DNA from: SUG2458 sp051872335
GTDB taxonomy: Bacteria > Bacillota_I > Bacilli_A > RFN20 > CAG-826
Assembly (NCBI GenBank): GCA_051872335.1
Contig: JBJEDT010000025.1
Location: 1-64,000 of the forward strand
Length of the DNA: 64,000 nt
Direction of reading: 5' to 3'
Below, one piece after another: positions 59,110-64,000 of the stretch. Both the position numbers and the translations under genes were made by a program. Under the pieces are notes generated by a model. That model was given only the letters and a program-made list of their open reading frames with translations, was not told where the DNA came from and ran no database searches. Within the stretch, counting starts at the first letter, position 1. The number at the start of each line of letters is the position of its first letter.

Positions 59110-61545
59110 ATGAAAAAAAATACAAATTCAAAAATCTTATTTGCTTTATCATTAATGTTTGCTACTTCAGCTTTAGGATTAATTTCTTTTGGGACAATGT
59201 GTGCTTTCCAAAATAAAGAACAACAATCTTTTGAATATCAAACAGATATTAAACCTTTAACTTCTTATTTTGATGGTGGAATAGGAACATTATCTAACCC
59301 ATACATAATTAGTAGCGAAGAAACTTTTATAAACTTTCAAAAGCTAGTACAACTTGGATGTTTTACATATAATACATACTTTAATTTAGGTGCAGATATT
59401 ACTTTTAGTGATGATACTATTCTAGAACCTATCGGAACCGAAAACTGCCCATTCAATTCTCAATTTGATGGTATGGGATATAAATTATCAAACATTAAAG
59501 TATCTTCTGTTAACCATGAGGATGTAGGTGTATTTGGGTATGTTGGTTCAGGTTCATATATTAAAAATTTAATTCTAGATACACCTTCAATTACTTCAAC
59601 AGGTCCCTCAACAAAGGTTGATAACCCACTTGAAGGAATTGTACCTTCTAGTTCTATTACTACACCAACATATACAACTACAAGTGTAACGATGTCTAGT
59701 CGTGTTGTTGAAGGGACAGATTCAAATAATTACACAGTATACTTCCGTTCTGCTAATAAAGGTATATTAACTGATGATGGTGTTTTACAAACTGCTAATA
59801 TTACAAATAATAAAAAGTTTGCAATTCATGTAGATGCTATTATTACAACCTCTATTCTAGTTAATAATGAACCTATGGTTGTTACTTATGTAGCTGATAG
59901 ATTCGCTGTGTATATAGAAAATAAAGCTATACTTGAAACTGAAGGCGTTGTAAGCTTATTTGATAGGTCCGATGATGGTGATGGAACTTATACAACAAAA
60001 GATCCTCATTATTATGAGGATCAAAATGGTGCAAGAGTCTTAGATGATGTTGTATATTTAGGACTATTTGTTGGGCATATTGATGGAGAAGCTTCTTATA
60101 TTGGTGTATATAATGGCACTTTAACAGCTAATACCAGAGAAACTATATCACATTCATCAATAATTGGAAAACATAAAGATGATACCTTACTTAATTCTCT
60201 TGATAATGATTACTACTATCAAGACATAAATTTTTCAGAAATGATTACTGCCGTCCCTTCATTGGGTGATACAGGATACGTAAATACTCAAAATTTTAGT
60301 GCTTCTACCGGGGTTGGTCATGACACTGATTTTACAACGATTTTTAATAACACAAACACGAATCTTGAAGATATTGGAATTGAAATTCCAAATGCTTTTA
60401 GAATCTACAATTCTTTTGGGGTTTCCCCATTAGATTCAATTAATACACGTCAATTAGATGAAGAAACAGGCGAAATCTCTACAGAAATAGAGCCTATGGA
60501 AGGTATATATCTAAAAGAGGATATTGAAGAATCCATTACATGGAAAACAGTTCAATATAGATTTTATATTGGTAATTATAGCACAATGCACACAGTTAAA
60601 AATTATGTCCTAAATAATACACTTTGGTTATGGGCAATGCAGGAATATTTAGCAAATGGAGATTCTACAATAAGCGATATTTTAGGTAATTTATTTGATG
60701 GAGAAACAACTGTCTACTTAACTTTAAAGATTTCTTATTCAGTTTCAAATTGTGAAGCGGCTAAAGATACCATATTTAAATTATATTCTGCTGGTTTCTC
60801 AACAAAGAGTGTTCCAAACGACACTTATAACAACAAATTGAGCGCAGATAGCATCGACCAATTTGGACATGCTAATAATTCTAATATTACAAAAAAAACT
60901 ATTGTAACAGGAACTGATGAATCTGGTAATGATATTACAACGGAAGAATGGCACTTTACAGATATGGAAAGTAGTATTGCTCCTGTTGAATATATTGATA
61001 GTGATGGCAATATACAAACAAAAGATTTTGATCCATTAATATGTAGTCAAAACACGAGTTATAGTAATGTTATTCAGTCAAAAACAATATCTGTTGTAGC
61101 TAATACAAGTTCATCTAGTAGTTTCTTTAATAGATCAACTTACGCTCCTCTTTTTGGATTAGGTCTAGAAGGAATTAATGGGACAAATGCACAACTTGAT
61201 ATTTATCGTATAGAAATTCTTATTTCTCACGATCAAGGTAATTTTTCATATTCATTAGATAAAGTTGATTTCTTATACGATTTAAATGCTACATATGATA
61301 GCAGTGCTGCTACTTGGACAGGATGGGCAAAAAAAGAGTCTGGTGTTAAAATTTACTTTATCCTACAAGATCTTGAAGATGGAGATACAAATACTAACTT
61401 AAATACAGGTGTTGTAATTACATATACACGTTCTAGTGGATATGGTTATAGAGTAACTGCTACATATACTGTATTAGGTGATGCATCATATGCCCCTACA
61501 AATACAAGTGGTGCTCAAACAGCAACAATTACTGATGGAACATAA
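59110..61545 (+). CDS. Large exported protein with GLUG-like N-terminal segment
   Basis: 811 residues. Signal peptide about 8-32 ('ILFALSLMFATSALGLISFG'). Residues 50-165 resemble the start of GLUG-type/beta-helix surface proteins: 'FDGGIGTLSNPYIISSEETF', 'FNLGADITFSD', 'FNSQFDGMGYKLSNIKV' and 'HEDVGVFGYVGSGSYIKNL'. The remainder is long, Thr/Ser/Asn/Asp-rich, strand-like, without recognised domains or LPxTG. Probably a surface or matrix protein. AAGGAGG site before the ATG. Ends at a very long terminator. Confidence 0.65.
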   Translation: MKKNTNSKILFALSLMFATSALGLISFGTMCAFQNKEQQSFEYQTDIKPLTSYFDGGIGTLSNPYIISSEETFINFQKLVQLGCFTYNTYFNLGADITFSDDTILEPIGTENCPFNSQFDGMGYKLSNIKVSSVNHEDVGVFGYVGSGSYIKNLILDTPSITSTGPSTKVDNPLEGIVPSSSITTPTYTTTSVTMSSRVVEGTDSNNYTVYFRSANKGILTDDGVLQTANITNNKKFAIHVDAIITTSILVNNEPMVVTYVADRFAVYIENKAILETEGVVSLFDRSDDGDGTYTTKDPHYYEDQNGARVLDDVVYLGLFVGHIDGEASYIGVYNGTLTANTRETISHSSIIGKHKDDTLLNSLDNDYYYQDINFSEMITAVPSLGDTGYVNTQNFSASTGVGHDTDFTTIFNNTNTNLEDIGIEIPNAFRIYNSFGVSPLDSINTRQLDEETGEISTEIEPMEGIYLKEDIEESITWKTVQYRFYIGNYSTMHTVKNYVLNNTLWLWAMQEYLANGDSTISDILGNLFDGETTVYLTLKISYSVSNCEAAKDTIFKLYSAGFSTKSVPNDTYNNKLSADSIDQFGHANNSNITKKTIVTGTDESGNDITTEEWHFTDMESSIAPVEYIDSDGNIQTKDFDPLICSQNTSYSNVIQSKTISVVANTSSSSSFFNRSTYAPLFGLGLEGINGTNAQLDIYRIEILISHDQGNFSYSLDKVDFLYDLNATYDSSAATWTGWAKKESGVKIYFILQDLEDGDTNTNLNTGVVITYTRSSGYGYRVTATYTVLGDASYAPTNTSGAQTATITDGT

Positions 61546-61571
61546 AAATAGATTAATTTTATAAACATATT

Positions 61572-61636
61572 AAAAGAGCCTTACCTAAATAATTCTTAAT
61601 AAAAATAAGAATAATTTAGGTAAGGCTCTTTTTATT
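61572..61636. terminator. Very long bidirectional terminator
   Basis: 27-bp stem with one mismatch (61572-61598 with 61606-61632), 7-nt loop, opening AAAAGAGCCTTACC and ending GGTAAGGCTCTTTT, then T-rich. It separates the converging 811- and 298-residue exported-protein genes. Confidence 0.9.
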
Positions 61637-61642
61637 TATATA

Positions 61643-62539
61643 TTAACTAGCAAACAATGATAATGCAGTAACTGAAAATGATAATAATTGATAACAGTTA
61701 GATGAACCATTTTCTTTATCTTTATAATAATATATATCATTACCAGAACGTCGAGAATAAGTATAATATGTATCACTAGCATTTGAGAATTCTATTGTAA
61801 AGAATACAACAATTGTTTTTCCACTTAATGACGTTCCGGAAACATAAGATAAGTCAACTCCATCAAAGTTACTTCCATCTCCTGATTCATTAAATACGTC
61901 AGTTAATGAAGTATCTCTATCACTTAATTCATAACCATTTAAGAAATTTAATGCTGAAGTATTCATAGTTGCATTATCTTCTTTTAGCATAGCTCCTGAA
62001 TAAATATTAATAGCTTCTGATAAATATATACCACCTAATACTTCGTCAGTATCTTTATCTACTTTATACATAGTAAGGACATCTTCCTCAACTAGAGTAG
62101 CAGTATAATTTGTTGAAGTATATTTTGTAATAGAAAGACCTGCACGAGATATTTGAGAAGATGAACTTATAGTTAATTCAAAAGCATAAGTATATCGTGT
62201 ATCAGGGAATATATCAGTAATATTCCACAATTCAGATGCAGACTCACTCATTTCAATAAAATCAGATGAATATGTACAAGTACTTATCTCAGCATAATCT
62301 TGATAACCAGTATATTTAGTTATTCCGTCATCATCTGTAGTATAGTTTCCTGAATAATACATTAATTTATAGTTTTCAACCGATTCATCAATAGTAATAT
62401 TAGAATTTCCTAAATCTGCATTTCGATTAACAGTAAACCAAGCGAATGTTGCTGTTGCAGCTGCTCCAAAAGAAATGAGTAAAACAAAAGCACTAAGTAA
62501 AACTTGTTTTAATTTAAACTTATTTAGTTCAAGTTTCAT
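61643..62539 (-). CDS. Exported protein with 'AWF'-type signal peptide, second member
   Basis: 298 residues from ATG 62539; an upstream in-frame ATG at 62551 directly abuts the AAAGGAG site, so the inner start is preferred though the spacing (12 nt) is long. Signal peptide 'VLLSAFVLLISFGAAATATFAWFTV' region (about 12-36) ends in ATFAWF, as in TasA/CalY-like proteins. The rest is Ser/Thr/Tyr-rich and beta-like ('TRYTYAFELTISSSSQISRA'). No anchor. Same style as the gene at 58091, on the opposite strand, so the surface-protein cluster has two transcription units. Confidence 0.62.
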   Translation of the reverse strand: MKLELNKFKLKQVLLSAFVLLISFGAAATATFAWFTVNRNADLGNSNITIDESVENYKLMYYSGNYTTDDDGITKYTGYQDYAEISTCTYSSDFIEMSESASELWNITDIFPDTRYTYAFELTISSSSQISRAGLSITKYTSTNYTATLVEEDVLTMYKVDKDTDEVLGGIYLSEAINIYSGAMLKEDNATMNTSALNFLNGYELSDRDTSLTDVFNESGDGSNFDGVDLSYVSGTSLSGKTIVVFFTIEFSNASDTYYTYSRRSGNDIYYYKDKENGSSNCYQLLSFSVTALSLFAS

Positions 62540-62586
62540 ACTTTTGTCCATCTCCTTTCTTTATGTTGCTACAAATTAACTTAATT

Positions 62587-63312
62587 TTATTCAAATGGTT
62601 TATTAAAGTCTTGGAATAATAAGTTCAATAATTGTCCGATTTCAGGAGCTTGTTCAACCCCAACACGAACTCTTGATAATAATTGGTGATTGTTACCTAC
62701 TTCATATGAACAAGCCTTAAAAACAACTAAAGGTATATCATATAAATAACATGCTGCAGCAAAGCCAGCAGCTTCGGTATCAACTGCAAGAACATTATTA
62801 ATTTTACTAAAATGTTCTTGAATAGTAACTTTAACATCATCTAAATTAGAATGGAATTTATTTGATGAAAGCAAAACACCTTGAACGATACGTTTGTTCT
62901 TATTCATACCATTTAAAGCATGAATAGTTTGAACAGTATCAAAATCTGAAGTATAGAACATTGGAAGTTCAGGTATTTGACCATAACGATATTTACCTAA
63001 AGCAAGTAGATCAACATCCATTGCATAAACTCTATCTGCAATAAATAAATCACCTTGGTCAAGGTTTGGTGAAATTGAAGAAACTGTTCCAATATTTACT
63101 ACTAAATATGGTTTATATTTTTCAATTAATAATGCTGTAATCATAGCAGCCATTTCTTGTCCATATCCAGTCATGGCACATGCAATTTCTTTACCACCGA
63201 AAATTCCAATATAAACATCATAACGATTAGCTATGACTTCTACACGAGGGTCAATAATTCTTTTTTGAATATACTCGACATCATCTAAACGAGCACCAAC
63301 AATTAAAATCAT
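62587..63312 (-). CDS. Nucleoside phosphorylase/MTAN-like protein with altered catalytic residues
   Basis: 241 residues of the PNP_UDP_1/MtnN fold. 'PYLVVNIGTVSSISPNLDQGDLFIAD' is the typical core, and 'VLAVDTEAAGFAAACYLYDIP' matches 'DMExxAxA'. Key MTAN residues are changed: the catalytic Asp in 'RxISD' is Tyr ('FKACSYEVG'), Met of 'DME' is Thr, and the N-terminal 'GAMxEE' reads 'GARLDD'. It may bind nucleosides or act on another substrate. AGGAGGG site. 12 bp after the EAL gene, likely one operon. Confidence 0.75.
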   Translation of the reverse strand: MILIVGARLDDVEYIQKRIIDPRVEVIANRYDVYIGIFGGKEIACAMTGYGQEMAAMITALLIEKYKPYLVVNIGTVSSISPNLDQGDLFIADRVYAMDVDLLALGKYRYGQIPELPMFYTSDFDTVQTIHALNGMNKNKRIVQGVLLSSNKFHSNLDDVKVTIQEHFSKINNVLAVDTEAAGFAAACYLYDIPLVVFKACSYEVGNNHQLLSRVRVGVEQAPEIGQLLNLLFQDFNKPFE

Positions 63313-63324
63313 TAGTCATCCCTC

Positions 63325-64000
63325 CTATTTCTTACGTTCGAATTCATTATTCTTTAAGAATAATTCGAACTCTTCTCTACTTAAAGGTTTTGAATAATAA
63401 TAACCTTGAATGAAGTCACATTCTGAAGCCTTACAAATAGCAACTTGTTTAGCAGTTTGAATACCTTCAGCAACAACTTTCATATCGAGAGCCTTTGCCA
63501 TCGCAATAGTAGTTTTTGCAATATCACGTGACTTCTTATCAACTTCGACAGAATCAAAGAAAGATTTATCAATCTTTAAAGTATCCATCGGTAATTTACG
63601 TAAGTTAGATAATGATGAATATCCAGTACCAAAATCATCAACAGCTAACTTAATGTGTAAAGCTTTTAATTGTTTAATAATAGATAATAAATATAGCATA
63701 TCTCTACGAGCACTTGATTCAGTTAATTCAAGTTCAAGTTGTAAAGGAGATACCCCAAATTTTTCCATCGTTTCAGTTAAGAATTGAATAAGGTCAGTAC
63801 GATAAATACCATTTCTTGAAAGGTTAACTGAAACATTAACTAAACGAGAACCTCTTTTTTTCCAGTATGCTAAGTCTTGGCAAACATGTTCAAACATATA
63901 TCTATCAATTTCAATAATTTGATCATTACGTTCAGCAAATGGAATAAATGTTGCTGGGTTAACAATACCTTTTGTTGGGTGTCTCCAACGAATAAGAGCT
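63325..64000 (-). CDS. EAL-domain cyclic-di-GMP phosphodiesterase (partial, runs off the window)
   Basis: The reading frame stays open to the window edge, adding 'ALIRWRHPTKGIVNP' and 'FIPFAERNDQIIEIDRY' before the internal Met at 63897, so the gene begins beyond 64000. Catalytic landmarks present: 'VSVNLSRNG' (Asn), 'LELELTESSARRD' (Glu), 'LAVDDFGTGYSSLSNL' (Asp-Asp), 'DTLKIDKSF' (Lys) and 'VVAEGIQTAKQV' (Glu). These support active c-di-GMP hydrolysis. The EAL tripeptide itself and any sensor or GGDEF domain are outside. c-di-GMP control fits with nearby surface/matrix-like genes, but the link is inference. Confidence 0.93.
   Translation of the reverse strand, partial: ALIRWRHPTKGIVNPATFIPFAERNDQIIEIDRYMFEHVCQDLAYWKKRGSRLVNVSVNLSRNGIYRTDLIQFLTETMEKFGVSPLQLELELTESSARRDMLYLLSIIKQLKALHIKLAVDDFGTGYSSLSNLRKLPMDTLKIDKSFFDSVEVDKKSRDIAKTTIAMAKALDMKVVAEGIQTAKQVAICKASECDFIQGYYYSKPLSREEFELFLKNNEFERKK

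Noticed and set aside
1..64000. Alternative genetic code (TGA = Trp), given the AT-rich Mollicute-like composition
   Set aside because: TGA ends several genes, RF2 is present with its autoregulatory TGA, and Trp is coded by TGG.
1..64000. CRISPR arrays, tRNA or rRNA genes, complete insertion sequences
   Set aside because: None seen; the only transposase-like gene lacks its catalytic motif and has no flanking ends.

Overview
The window is AT-rich (roughly 30% GC by eye) and reads as the chromosome of a low-GC Firmicute in the Bacilli/Erysipelotrichia/RF39-like range, probably an uncultured gut lineage. Three neighbourhoods follow Bacillus gene order: comFA-comFC-(csp)-secA-prfB-(yitT)-ctp-uvrB with secG-rnr-smpB; prfA-prmC-(spoIIR-like)-sua5-rpiB; and dnaX-ebfC-recR-tmk-holB-ricT-rsmI. 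TGA is a stop (several genes end in it, and prfB carries the classical RF2 frameshift site), so the standard bacterial code applies. Many genes have strong GGAGG-type ribosome sites, which I used to move several starts inward.

Layout. 1-7.2 kb: CBS protein, Y-family polymerase with YolD partner, esterase, EEP phosphatase/nuclease, MntP, M29 aminopeptidase, DUF308 protein. 7.2-12.1 kb: an operon of a HUH-less REP-transposase-like protein and two exported proteins of unknown function. 12.2-16.8 kb: ThyX-like protein coupled to FolD, a toroid-fold protein, a lipase-like hydrolase, an AAA ATPase. 16.8-17.6 kb: a tetrahydrofolate riboswitch driving the folate ECF transporter folT. 17.6-31.6 kb: housekeeping block (smpB, rnr, secG, uvrB, S41 protease, YitT, prfB with programmed +1 frameshift, secA, csp, comFC, comFA) and a SpoIIQ-like degenerate LytM protein. 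31.8-33.6 kb: HTH-DUF3990 toxin-like gene plus an unusual partner ending in a GNAT domain. 33.9-41.7 kb: rpiB, sua5, SpoIIR-like, aldo/keto reductase, an ECF sigma/anti-sigma/lipoprotein module with matched promoters, prmC, prfA, LCM-type methyltransferase. 41.7-47.3 kb: accessory stretch with a possible small RNA, a frameshifted RhuM-Fic gene, an HTH-flavodoxin-like protein, QueD-like, Fur-family, YwaF-like, and an AAA/DUF4143 gene with iteron-like repeats upstream. 47.3-53.6 kb: dnaX-to-rsmI operon. 53.6-57.9 kb: decayed AAA gene, a second AAA/DUF4143 gene with its own iteron set, two small unknowns, and a murA carrying seven copies of a 23-bp palindrome inside its reading frame. 58-64 kb: exported proteins, two of them with an 'AWF' signal-peptide end, a nucleosidase-like protein, and an EAL-domain protein cut by the window edge.

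The strongest unexplained signals are: (i) the seven intragenic palindromes in murA; (ii) triple direct repeats with a 33-34 bp period in front of both AAA/DUF4143 genes; (iii) the HTH-DUF3990/GNAT-fusion pair; (iv) the HUH-less transposase relative fixed at the head of an operon for exported proteins; (v) a self-contained ECF regulon with two matching 31-bp promoter elements; and (vi) intrinsic terminators that abut or contain the Shine-Dalgarno site of the next gene. All family assignments come from reading the sequence and memory of the families; no database search was run.
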